Assembly: GCF_015706575.1 (NCBI RefSeq)
Contig: NW_024037058.1
Coordinates: 15,025,547-15,089,546 of the forward strand
Direction: 5' to 3'
Length of the DNA: 64,000 nucleotides
Source: Patiria miniata
Taxonomy: Eukaryota > Echinodermata > Asteroidea > Valvatida > Asterinidae
Under the pieces are notes generated by a model. That model worked only from the letters and a program-made list of their open reading frames with translations, was not told where the DNA came from and ran no database searches. Within the stretch, counting starts at the first letter, position 1. Each line of letters opens with the position of its first letter. This document shows, in pieces, positions 35,401-49,296 of the stretch. The position numbers and the translations under genes were made by a program.

Positions 35401-38400
35401 GGCTTTTCCTCCCACCTCTTAAACTGTAACTTCTTCTCATTGTCTTCTCTCCACAGGTTTCTTCAGGCTTGCGAGCCACAGTGCCTAGGGCGCTTTTGAG
35501 GAATCCTTGGTTTCATTACCAGAAATGATAAATAATAACAATAATAATTCCAATTCAACGATAACCCAACCCAACCAACCCAAGTGTGTATTTGCCTGCA
35601 ATCAGGAACCCCTATTGTCCATCTTTTGTTTGACCTCCCATATGTTTTGTACACGAATCCAAATTGGGGACCTCTCGGGAACTGGGGACCCTATTGTCCT
35701 CTATTGTTCAACGTCCCCCATTGAATGCAGAAACAAACTCAACCCAACCCAACCCAACCCAACCCAACCCACAGTTGTTTGTTTTACATACCTAGTGTGG
35801 ACATTCCTTTGTTTTCGTGTAGTTAAGAAAAACCAGTGAAAAAACTCATTTTTCTCAAACTGTGAAAACTCTTTCAACCCAATTTTTTTTTCTATGATTC
35901 CCTTTAGTGCTTCTCCTCATTTTGCCACATATAAACCTAACCCCAAAGTGCCTCTAAACCTGTTTTTTAGAGAGGGGAAAACCTTGTGTGGACGTGGACA
36001 AGTCCACACAATGTCGCTGCTACCTGGTTTATGTGGACATCTTTTGTTCGGAAGTCCACACAGTGAATGTAATGCTTGTCCACGTAAACCCACCCCAACC
36101 CAACCCAACCCAGCTCACCACACTGTCCTCCTGAGGAGTCCAAGAGAACACCTTCCTGGTAATGATGCCCACGGCTCGTTGCTGCCTCTGCTGTTGTTTC
36201 TTCTCCTCCTTGGCTCTTTTCTTCTCCTCCCTGCGTTTCTTTTGGGCAATCGATGCCTCTGACTCTTTCTTAGGTTTCGGGGACCTCTTGCGCTTCAAGC
36301 CTTTGCCACCGACTCTCCCAGCCTTGTGCTCATCGACGTTCACCAGTTTGGTTTCCACGGCCACCTTTTCTTTTACACCTGTAGGATTTAGGGAGTAACG
36401 ACCATGTCACACTTATTTCTACCATACCATGATGGATGTTTTGTCAGTCGGCAAGCGACAGGCTAGACTTGAATCAAGTTGGTAATTGGCCAGGTTTAGT
36501 TCGCCCGCTCACCGCTTAGCTACCAGCGTTGACAGTTCCAGCATACCGTCTCAGGATCATGTAGCGTGTGGTATAGCACTAACATGCGGGGAGGCTTCGT
36601 GCATCCTTGGCCCCAATATGCATGTAGGTCGATACCAATTACTGACTTGAATAATCTGTTCTAGGCTTTCTATACAATGTATGGGACTTGCTACCAGATT
36701 TGGAGAGAGCAGTCTGATTGGTTAAGGATCAGGAGACTAATGAATACTCATGTTACGCCATACAGCTTGCATGTTTTGTGCAAAGTCGTGCACATGTTGA
36801 AAAACGATGGAGCGAATCCCATTCCTCAAGGGGTCAAAAGCTAATTCCTTGGCCGTTTGATATTCCATCATATTATTTTCTTTATTCGGAAAACAATAAT
36901 TTGGCATATTACATTTTTCAAGTTATTATAATTATACCACTGGGTTTAATACTCTTAATGAAAATCTTATGAAAACAAGAGAGAAATGCACACCGATCAA
37001 AAGAAAGATATCCCCGCTCTACTAATGGATGCTTCCTATGCAGTACAGGTGAGCCATCATTGGCCCTCTCTATGGAAACATAATGCACATGCATTTAGGG
37101 CGCATAAATGAATATCCTTCCAAACTCATATTAGTCAAGTCGTTAGACACATCAAGGCCAGATAATAAACATGATACACTGCGCAGTGCTAGTAAATGTG
37201 GGAGTGCCGACGGACAAAACATGACTGTCTAGTGCCTTGTTCTCAAGTTTAACGCCAGGCGAACTACAGGGCGCTGTTTGGGGTTCAACAAAGAGACTTA
37301 CCTTTTCTGGTGGACAGCGAGACCGTCCTTGGTTTGAGTGGATTACTCAGTCTCTCAGAAGTGTTTCTCTGTCCCTTTGAGAATCGGTTGTGGTACCTCT
37401 GCTTGCACATGTAGCCTGCCTCCAGCACATTACTTGTCCAGTTCCTCTTCAGGTGACTGGAATATGATGTGAGGAGAGGGTACAATTTGATTTGTGGTCT
37501 AAAACTTACTTGGCTCTTGCAGAGAGGAGTTACTAGTGTGCAAAATTAAGGCCCTTTTCAGAGGGTTGCAGGCACCCAAAATTTGGGGAGAAAAAGTGCC
37601 CGAGTGCAAAATGCATGAAGAGCAAATGATCCCATACGTTTGGCAAACATCAAAAAACAAAACTACCAAGCTATTATCAAATACGTTACTTGACTGCAAG
37701 TGACTAATAGTCTCAAGCATGCTGTGAAATTGTGGCACCTGGTGTGCTGTCATTTTCAAGAAAAGTGGAATGTTTATATCAATTTCCAACAACCATCATT
37801 TGAAAAAACTGATGTTTTTCTTCAAATACTGCCTCCAATTTACCAAATGTAGTTAGTCTAGATACTGTTTACAATCGGTTACACATCCATGAACAGGTGC
37901 AAGCCAGCTAGTCTGGTTCCTTGACATGACATTTCCCGATGTCTATAAACTGCTTGGTTTCGTCTGAAACAGGGTCAGGGAACGAGACTACAGGAACAGC
38001 AGTTTGCTCTTGGTTTTTCCATCATGTATGAGCACAAAACTTTAAAGAGGTCAGTGTAACAATATTTCCCAACAAATACTAAACCCCAAATCCATCCATT
38101 TCTGAAAAGTACAGCAAAAGTAAATAATGTATTTTTACCTTTTAAATGAAGGACTTACCAATATAAACTCGAGTCGAAGCCCCCAGCCCCCTTGCCATCC
38201 CCTGGAATTCTTCCATCTTCAATCACCGGATCTAGGTAACTGTCTGCTTTCCGGGCGAAGCCGGTCAGTTTGGTTTTAATTATCTTGCCCTTGACATTTT
38301 TTTTTACAAAACCTGTGCGTGTGGACAAATCATAAGATAGTAAAAATAATTGTTATAGCATACATGTACATGTAAACCATAAGCTACTACTTTCCTTTCA

Positions 38401-41400
38401 ATGGCGAAGGCGAACATATGAGCTAACCCACACATGTACTCTCCGATTTTTATCCAACTTAAGAGTGATTACTTGCAAAACCAATCATATCAATAATTGC
38501 ACATACATGTATATGTATTTCGTTATAGGTACAAATCAACTAAAATTTAATTGAGTGACATTAATTTTCCTGGGACTTCTCGGCAAACAATCTATTTGTC
38601 TATTCTTCAGAACAAACTAAAAAAAAAAAATTGTAAGGCCAGTTTGCAAAAGCAAAGCAAATTTCATGCATGAACAATTTAGAATTACATTGTGACATTC
38701 TCAATTGAATTTGATTCACACTGAAATTTGCGAAAAAATCTTCCACTCCGTTTCATCCTCTAATTCCGCAAGTTTGTCCAGATTTTGTGTGTGTTTTGGC
38801 AACATTCCCTGAATTTTCCCTGACTCGAAAAATTGAAACTCACTTTCAAGATTTTCCCCTAATACCTACAGTGGCTTGGAACCCTGACGTGACGAGTTTT
38901 CTGTGGCCCCATTTTGCCGACTTCTATTCCTACACGTTGTCTACACTCACCAAGAGGAGTATCCAGACATATGACTTTCAAGTCAAACCAGTATTTCTCC
39001 ACATCGTCCAGTGTTCTTAGGTTGTACTTGAGGATCGGGTAGGACTTGTCTGATATGTAGTAGAACCCAGGCTGACTTGACGTGGTGTCCACGATTCTCA
39101 CATTACGACAGATGTACATGCTCAACTTGAGAAGGAGAGACAGGGAGAGAGTAGGAAGGTGGTTATGATACTTGCGATCCAAAGTTTTGGTCATGTCAGC
39201 TGTGGCAAAGGCATTCCTTGTTCCTTGATCATTTAGTTACTTGTGACCGGACCAGTGGTTGACTTGTGATGGACTTGTGTAGAACTTGTGTGGTCTTGTA
39301 ATGGACTTGTGATGTACTTGTGATTGACTCGTGATGGACTTGTGACAAACTTGTGTGTGACTTGTGACTGGACTTGTGATGAACTTGTGATGGATTGTGA
39401 GGGACTTGTGATGGACTTGATTGAATTGCGATGTACTTGTGATTGACTTGTGACGAACCTGTGATGGACTTTTGACGGACCTGTGATGGACTTGTGATTG
39501 ACTTGTGGTGGACTTGTGACGGATTGAGGGACTTGTGATTGACTTGTGACTGGACTTGTGACTGACTTGTGATGGACTTGTGACTGAATTGTGATGGATT
39601 TGTGATGGACTTAAGATGGACTTGTGATTGACTTGTGATGGACATGTGATGGACTTGTGATGAACATGTAATTAAACTGTGATGGATTTTGACCTACTTG
39701 TAGTGGACATGTGTTTGGATTGTGATTGACTTGTCATAGACTTTAGTATGGTATGCAATGGATTTTTAAATTTTAATTAAACTGCCCCCAAACTAATACC
39801 CCTCCCCCAACCTCCGCCCCCTTTGCCAACTCACCACATCTTTGTTCTCATTTAAGTGTGGGGTGTAGACCCCTAGCCCCAGGGTGCACAACAGATCGAC
39901 GTTGCTATCCATATTGTAGATGTAGCGTCTTTCCTCCAGGAGGCTATTCCGTAGCCTGTCCGGTAGATCCTTGATAAGTAGCAGCTTCAGTAACGGGTCC
40001 TTCAAGTAGTCTTCCAGACCCTCAATCTGTGCCAATGAATCAGGCAGAGAAAAGATTGAATAAGTTTTGGTACTGTTTTTTTTTTCAAGTTTTGAGCGGG
40101 GTTCAAATAATGTTGGTTATTAAGAACTGCAAACCTTACATCTTTTGGCTTTCCAATTGTTACAAAGGGTAGTAAAATAGTAGACCTCTTCAACACTTGG
40201 TAGCCATAAGGCTGATGCTCGCAGGAAGACCATTTTGTGTGCCATACGCGAATGAACAAGTACTGGCCCACAGTGTGTCTGCCCCCTGTAAGCACTAGTA
40301 ATATATCGATATTACGTGATATATTATTTTGATATCGATACTGCCGACAGCAACGTTTTAATCATATCGAAATATTGAATTTTCGATATATTGAGGAATG
40401 ATATCACAAATATAACAAATACATCAAATCTCCAGTATGTGGTTTTACCTTGTGATAAATGTTTGCTGTACAATGAAATAAAACTAGGCAGCAATTTGTG
40501 TAATCAAAAAGTCTTGTAACTGGCTCTCAACAGATTTTCATTAAACACAACTAAGCAACGATTCTGCTCATCAGTTTCATGATATCTGGCTGAAGCCACC
40601 ATGCCTTGCTTTCCCTCAAGCCTTTTCTCAGAAAGGGAAGAACTAACTTACCATATACCGGAGAGAAATTATTTCACAGAATGTGACGAGGGGCATAGAC
40701 AGGAAAAGGTCCCCAAGAAGGCACCATCCATGAGGAAGGTCCTTGTACTCGGGTAGTGGTTTGACAAAACGCCGCCAGTCCATCACATCCAGATAAACCT
40801 TCACCCTTGAGAGTAATAAGTTCCGAGCGTCCTGCCTAACTGGGAATGTGCTTGCAGGATTCACATTGCTGATGCTTGCTCCAAATTCCAAGTTGGGCGA
40901 GGCAGATTCCAAATTGGGTACACTACGTTCCAAGTTGGCCACAGTAGATGCCAAGTTGGGCATGGCAGATTCTAAGTCGGGGTTTGTAGATTCAAAGTTG
41001 GGCATTCCAGATTCCATGTTGGGTGCTGTAAATTCCAAGCTGGACACTGGATCTGTTGGCAAGGACGTGGTCAGCTTCTCGGGCAAATAACCAGACTCGA
41101 TAATTGCCAGAAGATCACCTGCTGAGGCTAGTTCTGATTGGGTGCTGCTTCCTTCAGAGGTTGAAACTTTCAGTCCATTTTCACTGGTCGTTTGCCCATT
41201 GGCTCCCTCTGCGGTTCTCTTCAGTCCACCAATCGCAGACTCTGATTGATTTTGGTTTCCACTGTTTGCGTCAGACAGTTCTTCTGATTGGTCAGCAAGA
41301 TGCATGGCGCTTTCCACTTGGCAGACTGACATCGCAGTCTGTTCTTGTCCACCTATCGGAGTCTCCCTCTGAGCATGAGTCTGACACTGCATACTGTTAT

Positions 41401-44400
41401 CAACCTCAGACAGATTTTCTGATTGGCCAGCAGATGAGAAAGTCAACTCTGATTGGTTGGTGGATTGGCCAATCAAATTGTTTGAATCCTGAAGCTGGCC
41501 AGTAGTAAATGTTGCCTGCAAAGGCTCAAGTTCCCCCGAGACTTGACTTTGCTGACTTTCATCAACCTCTTGTTTGATAATCATGGTTTCGTTTCCCGAA
41601 CTACCTGGAATGTTATCAGCTAGGAAAAGGCAAAGAAAAGACAATGCTCAGGAGCAGCACAAAAACAAAACTCCTAACAAGTAAAATCACTGGTCATCCA
41701 GTCCAAAGTCAAGCTAAAAGTTACTCAAATGAACACAAACAAAGGCATCTCTTCCAATGACACGTCACAACCATTCCTATAAACTGAGTCATAGACATAC
41801 CTTTGTTATTGTTAATCCCCTGTTACTTTAACTAGCATTGTGATTTTGTGATTTACTTGTGACCAGACTTGAAATGTACTTGTTACTTTCCTCATGATAT
41901 ACTTGTAACTGGCCTTATGATTTACTTGTGACTGGCCTTGTGATTTACTTGTGAATAACTTGTGATTTACTTGTGACTAGACTCGAGACTGGACTTGTGA
42001 TTTACTTGTGACTGGACTTGTGATTTACTTGTGATCAGACTTGTGATTTACTTGTGACTGGCCAGGTGATTTACTTGTGACTGGCCATGTGATTTACTTG
42101 TTACTGGCCTTGTGATTCACTTGTGACTGGACTTGTGATTTACTTGTGACTGGACTTGTGATCTACTTGGGACGGGCCTTGTGATTTACTTGTGACTGGC
42201 CTTGTGATTTACTTGTGACTGGCCTGGTGATTTACTTGTGACTGGCCAGGTGATTTACTTGTGACTGGCCTTGTGATTTACTTGTGACTGGCCAGGTGAT
42301 TTACTTGTGACTGGCCTTGTGATTTACTTGTTACTGGCCTTGTGATTTACTTGTGACTGGCCTTGTGATTTACTTGTTACTGGCCTTGTGATTTACTTGT
42401 GATTTACTTGTGACCAGACTCTAGACTGGCCTTGTGATTTACTTGTGACTGGCCTTGTGATTGACTTGTGACTGGCCTTGTGATTTACTTGTGACTGGCC
42501 TTGTGATTTACTTGTGATTTACTTGTGATTTACTTGTGACGGACTTGTGATCTACTTGTGAACAGACCTGTGATGACTCGATTATAAACACTGATGCACA
42601 CATACCAGTGTTCCCTATTCAGGCACATGGGTACAATGTAGTCTTGGTTCAAGACTGGATGTTTATTCCCCTATTTTGCAGCCATCCCCGTGTCAATTGC
42701 AGTTTAAGCGGTGGTGGTTTTTATCAACAAGATGAATCAAATCCAGTCTTAGCAATTTTGGCAGCGCTACCCAGCCAGGAAATTCGGAACAAGCCTTACG
42801 TGCATGCCTTAGCTCGAATACAGCGCGCGTGAGGTATGCTCGGAATTTCCTGGGTAGCGTTGCCAATATTCCCAAGACTGGATTTGATTCATCTTGTTGA
42901 TAGCGCCCTCACTTGTCTGGGACCGGCTGTATAAGGGGAATCAAAATCAAGTCTGGGACCAAGACTAGCACATAGGCAGTTGGAGAAGTTCTTGATTTGA
43001 AAAGATGACACTGCACTTAGAATCTTTCAAAATAAACATTCCACATTTGAGACAATCATTGAAGGTAGATCAGTGTTCTTTTTTTTTACCTGACTGAGGG
43101 GCCTTGGGTGACTTTTGCCTTGGCATCCCATACAGGAGATACCACACGAACCTATGCAGCACCATTGTCTTCCCCATTTTTGGCAACAAGCCATAGACAT
43201 TCCTCTTCGGGACGTACTGTCTCTGTAAGCGAAAATATCAATATTAATGAATGGTACACAGTGTTGTAAAATTACACAGCCTTTATTGCTCATTGATTAT
43301 TACTTAACTGCTAATACCCGGTAGATTAATAAGGGAATAAATGTGTGCTCCGGAGGTTTTTATCACTCTGTTTAATACCACTTAGAGTCTGGGTGCTGAT
43401 AATTACCCGAGCCGGAGGCGAGGGTAATTATCAGCACCCAGACTCTAAGTGGTCTTAAACAGAGTGATAAATACCGACGGAGTACATATTTATTCCCATT
43501 CATAAATACCTTTTCGGTAAAAAAAAATCATATAATTCGTTCAAAACATCCCGATTTTGTTCAAAAAATTCACTTTATGCTTTTGGAAACATCCCTCCTG
43601 CAAAATAATGGAGTGTTCAGCTGGCGAGTAGGATGAAAACAACCCTTTTATGGAGATTGACGCGCGCGTATCATGTTCTGCGCGATGTCGCGCAGAACGC
43701 ACCTGGCGCGTTGCGTTTTGAATTTAGAACTATAAAATTCTAACTCCCTGGTAGTGTTGCGCATGCCTACGTGAGGATTGTGAACGTTCAACCAATGAAA
43801 CGATAAGAGGCACTGGATTTTTAGGAGTCCACATTTTATTGTGACACTGGAAAAGTGTTTAAGACCAGCTAGCCATGTCTTTATCATCCGTTTAATACCG
43901 GCCACGTGACGGGCTCTCGACCAATAGGAATGGCTAAACTGTCTGAGGTATTTATGAATGGTAAATAATCCTCTAAATTATTTGCGCAGTGATGAATTGT
44001 GCGTGCATGCTTTGAGCGCAGGGCACCTGCACAGACGATGCATTGTTGCTGCGCATAAAACAGAACCTTGTCAAAATTTGATAAGCTTCGGCAGTAAAAA
44101 CGAATGACGACATTTCATTTGAGCACTTTCGTGTCCGAATACCATTTCCGAAAGGGCGCCCAACATGTTTGGATTTTTAATAATTTGTTTTTCCGCTCGT
44201 CGTCGAGAGAACCAAAATAATCTGTAATCCAGTCAAAAAAACAACCTGGCAGTATCTTTGTAATAACATCAATCTGATAGCACAGCCCCCAGGTCCACCC
44301 GGGTGGGAATTGAACCCGATTCACAGATAATGAAGGCCTGGAAAGTGCCACCGTGCCAACATGACTCGTAGTTCTGAGTAACAGCACCCCCTATACTCCA

Positions 44401-47400
44401 CATACCTCTACAGGCAACATGTCTTCACTTTCACTTTTCTTGACGTCTTCATCACCGTCACTGTTTCCCGTTTTCCCGAGCAGCGCCTCGTGGGTGGCGA
44501 TACGCGAGCCCGCCGGTCTCGTTTTGGTCTCCGACCCCTCTGGCTGCGCCAGGGTCGCGTACTGGGTGATCCGCTTCCTCAGGAGTGGGTCAGCCCCCTT
44601 GGACCGACTCTTTCTTCCCTTGACTGGCCTCGCAATTTTCTGAAGAAAAAAAACCCCAAAACAAAACACAGCTGAGATAACATTGATTATTGATATTTTT
44701 AAAGTTGTATTCACAAATACCTAAGACAGTTTGCCCATTCCTATTGGCCAAGAGCCCGTCATGTGGGTGGCTTTTAACGGCTGATAAAACACTGACTGTC
44801 TGGTTTTAAACACCTCTTCCGGTGTCACATGAAATTTTGACTCCTTTGAAATCTGTTCCCGTTAACGTTTTTATTGGTTGAACTTCACAATCTTCATTTA
44901 GGCATGTGCAATACTACCAATGCTACCAATGAGTACGTATTTTGAGAGTGCTAAATTCACACTACACCGGCAACCCCAGGTTCTGAACCACATTGCTCAG
45001 TATGCACCAGCCAATCTCCATATAAGGAGATTTTTACGACTACTTGCGAGAGGCACATACCATAACATGGCATTTAAATGGCAAACTTGCAATAAACTGA
45101 AAATAAAAAAAATTCACAAACACACTTTTTTGGTCACATCTCAATTTCACGTTAATGCCCAGAAGAACAGAAAAAATCACATCAAATTGTTGTATCATAA
45201 CATCCATTGTTATATTGCATGTTTGGACGCTGTAATTTCATTGGTCTAGAATGGCCCTTGTCCAGTCCGTACAAATGTAATGTAAATGTAAAAATGTAAT
45301 GTCCGTAAAAAGCTAATACTGCATGGGTGGCTTGTGCGTAAAGCAATCGCCTCTTACCACTGTGGCCCTGGTTCGAATCCCGGCCACGGACTATACATGC
45401 CATACATGAGTAGTGATGAGCTTTGGTTCTCTCCTGTGCCACGAGGTTTTACTCCGGGCCCTCCGGTTTTCCTCCCTCCAGAAAAAATCAAACACTTTCA
45501 ATCTCAGGCTGTGCTCCGTGGTCATGGGTCGATGTGGCTGGCTGCCAAAGGCGCCTTTACATGCCGGCTGCTCGACCACGTTGTAGCCGTGTCCTTCGCA
45601 TTTCAGCTTCTCGGCTGTGAGTAAGGATGATCAGCCTCCCAAACTTGTTCTTTCTTCCATTATCCTAGGTAGTACTCACCATTTTATTCTTCTTTCCCTT
45701 GGTGTGATTGGGCGGCGGATGGTGCAGCTTGTAACTGATCATACGTAACTTAACCTGCTGGATGATGTGAAGGACCCTTGGGTCGTTCCGCTCCACACCA
45801 ACATCCAGGATGATTTTACACTAGAAGGGGAGGGGGTGACAAGGACTCCACAATTTCATCGATTTTTTCATTAACGTGAAGTTGGTTTGATATTTAAAGA
45901 TATATAAAAATCATTTGCTTATGGTGCATTTTGTTTTCGTTTGAAGCAACAAACTTGCTCAAAATCTTAACTAGGGGTGTGCATTTATGGGTAGTACAGG
46001 AACCGGGTATCCAATTGAAAAAAAAATGCGGGTACCCTGGTACCCGTTAAAGAAACCAATTACAAAATTCAAATCTTGGAAGTTGCTGTTGAGATTGCTC
46101 ATAAAGATTGTTGAGATTGTTCATTATCTTCACGATAATACTTCCAAATCGGTGCGTCTAAAGATACAAGTGTGTACAAAACATAGCAAATTTTGCAATC
46201 GTCATAAGTGTGAAATATGTTTTGTTTTTTCCTTGAAGCCTGGGGTTTCATTTTGAAAATTCCCACAAATGACTTTCAGCACCTTTCTTTTTTTGTTGTC
46301 AGAGTAGTTACAAAGTAATTTGTGAAGTTGGTTACGGGTACCTGATTCCATAATCTGGAACCGGTTCCTGACACCACAGCCCAAAGTACAGCCCTATTCT
46401 TAAAAAGGTTGTGGAATGCTCAAAGACATTTCCGTCATTTTTCGGGTATATGTAGCCTAAGGTGTGATGAAATAAAAACAACTATTGTGTCTGTCATGAA
46501 ATGAGTACAAAAGGTACTTTTGAGAGCTGTTTTTCAGGTCCTGTTTCGACCCGAATGTGCAATTTGTGTAAAAGTTGTCGTTGGGGGCAGCAAAAAAAAC
46601 ATAGTAAATCGTGACGTAATAAACAGGACTCCCGATGCAGCGTAGTATATACGAGTCCTGTTTATTACGTCAGGATTTACTACGTTTTGTTTGCTGCCCC
46701 GAACGACGACTTTTACGAGTCCTGTTTATTACGTCACGATTTACTATGTTTTGTTTGCTGCCCCCAACGATGACTTTTACACAAATTGCACGTTCGGGTT
46801 GAAACAGGACCTGAAAAACAGCTCTCAAAAAGTACCTTTTGTACTCATTTCATGACAGACACAATAGTCGTTTTTATTTCATCACACCTTAGGCTACATA
46901 TACCCGAAAAATGACGGAAATGTCTTCGAGCATTCCACAACCTCTTTAACAAAGGTGCATGACGACGAACTGCTTGAAGTTTCAGCTCGGTGGACAATAT
47001 AAATTTTTAGAAAACGGAGAAAATGTACGCTCAATGTTTGGGGTCTCGTAACTAAATTCTGTTGCTAACGCACATCAACAACTGTGCCATTTGCCACACT
47101 TCATAAAAGGGAATGTACAACATTTGCTTTTGCTGTAACTTTCAGAAATAAATGGATTTGGAGGAATAGTATGTTATAGCAAATATTGTTACACTGCCTT
47201 GTTTCACGTTTCGGGTTCATAGATGCTGGAAAGACCAAGAAAACCATGCATGTTCTTGAAGTCTGGTTCCCTGACCCCACTTAAGATGAAACGGAGCAAT
47301 TTATAGATGTTGGGGGATTTTTAGGTCAGAGAACGGTCTAGCTGGCTTGTACCCCTTCACAGGTGTGTAATCAATTGCAAGGAAAATGTGGAATAACTAA

Positions 47401-49263
47401 ATATGAAAATTTAGCAGCAGTTTTTGAAAAAAAAGAAGTTTTCTCCAACGCTGGTCAGCCAACCAGCATTGAAAATAGATACACGAATACCGCTTTACTT
47501 AAAAATGTCAGCACACCAGGTGCCATGATTGTACCGGGATGCTTTAGAGTGTCATTCCCTTACAGTCCAGTAAAGAATTTCGTGATAATTTGATCATTTT
47601 GTTTTTTGATGTTTGCAAATGTTGTATCTTCCCTTTAAATAATGTTCAATGATTGCTTTCTTACGAGCTAACTTCACAGTGTGTTTGATACTATCCTATC
47701 TTCACTTTGGGAAAGGATTTCCTGTGTTAAATTTTTGTAAAAAAAGAATGAGGTACTTACTGTTCTCGACTCGGTTCCATCATCTGACATGACGACTGTA
47801 GAGAACGTTTGGCACAGTCCTTCCTTATTCAACTGGTCTAAAATCCTGGAATTAAAAAAGAAAACACCAAGATCTAAAAACTGCCTTATTTAATGTTTTC
47901 ATGTCAAAACCTGTCCTACAAGGTTTGGGAATACTTCTGTACTCCCAAATTTAGGTGGTAGCTCAAGAGATAAAATTTGCAGACAATTTCAATTCAATTA
48001 ATCTAATTTATTGGTCCTTTCAAGGAAATTTGTCTCATTACATACAACACATACTGGTACACTGATTAAAACTTGATTAAATAGATAAGTTGAAATACGA
48101 TCAAAATAACAATTACATTTCAGCATATCAAGGATAAAATCCAAAAGAAGGACAAATCGTGAAAAAAACAAAACAAAACTATTCTGACTTAGCAACTGTT
48201 GATGAAATTAAAGATGTTAGCACTAATGCGCTGATTATTGAGGAGGCGTTTGGAAAAGGGGACAAATTAAATTGAATCTGTCTGATGAAAATGTGGCACA
48301 CAATTCTCAAGTCCACAATGATTAAAGTTGCCAAGTAAGATTTTTGGCGAATTCAGGGAGCAATTTTCCATATCTTGCACACGCTCACGGATGATACTCG
48401 CAGCTTTTTCAGAGTTTGCATCACGTAGCACACAAACTTCGGTAGATTCACACGGTAGATAAAACGGATGAAATAAATTGCAGAGTACTTCAATATCAAC
48501 ACAGCACACGGATGATCTGATTTGAGGTTTATGTAGGGCAATCCAAGGCCAGACACTCAGGGATGTGATTGGACTGTGATAAAAAAACCTCAAAATGTTT
48601 GCGTGAAATCATTTACGGCGTGGGGTCCGGGGACCCCTTAAGGGCCCCAGACAATTTTGGATTCTAGATGCTCTGTGGTGGAATCTGAGGCAATTCCTGG
48701 CCACTTTCCTCTCAACATTTTGAGCAGAAATTTTCTGAATGATCAGGAGAATTTTTGTTTTCATTTGTTTCAAATGTACTCTTGCACCTTAGGCAAAACC
48801 ATCCCACCCTACAGTAGCCTTAGACATACCTGAAGATGGATTTCCGGTCGCACACTGTGGTCCGCCCCTCCTGTGCCTCCTCTTGTCGAATCTCCTGAAA
48901 GAATCAATTTTAACTACAAGGTTAACAAAATTTAAAAAAATAATCTTGCCTCCACACCACTGCCAGTTGAACCCCAGCATGAAAGTAAACGTAAATGGTG
49001 GCAAAATTAATGTATTCTCAGTGTTGAATGCAAGCTAAGCTGCAAAGGCTGCAACAAACTTCAATTTTGCATCCCTTGCGGTGCACAGGCGCGACCACTG
49101 GGGTACCCGATTACACATTTGGGGTACCCCTTTGAGTACCTTTCAACCCTTGAGGTACCTTGTTACATCCATACCTGGTTTCACCCCTTTGAGGTACCTT
49201 GTTGTACCCATTGCGGAATTTAGCTACACCCCTTGAGGTACCTGGTTGCACCCAAGAGCAGAT

Positions 49264-49296
<33 letters not shown>

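Noticed and set aside
35159..36262. Overlapping ORFs (106-122 residues) around 35.2-36.2 kb
   Set aside because: They fall in AACCC-type repeats, a SINE and the antisense of a GTF3C1 exon.
39229..39645. 138-residue minus-strand ORF (SQVHHKSIT-type)
   Set aside because: It is produced entirely by the 10-11-bp minisatellite, with no splice or start context.
41840..42578. Possible CRISPR-like array
   Set aside because: The spacing is a plain 23-bp tandem repeat without unique spacers, in animal DNA.
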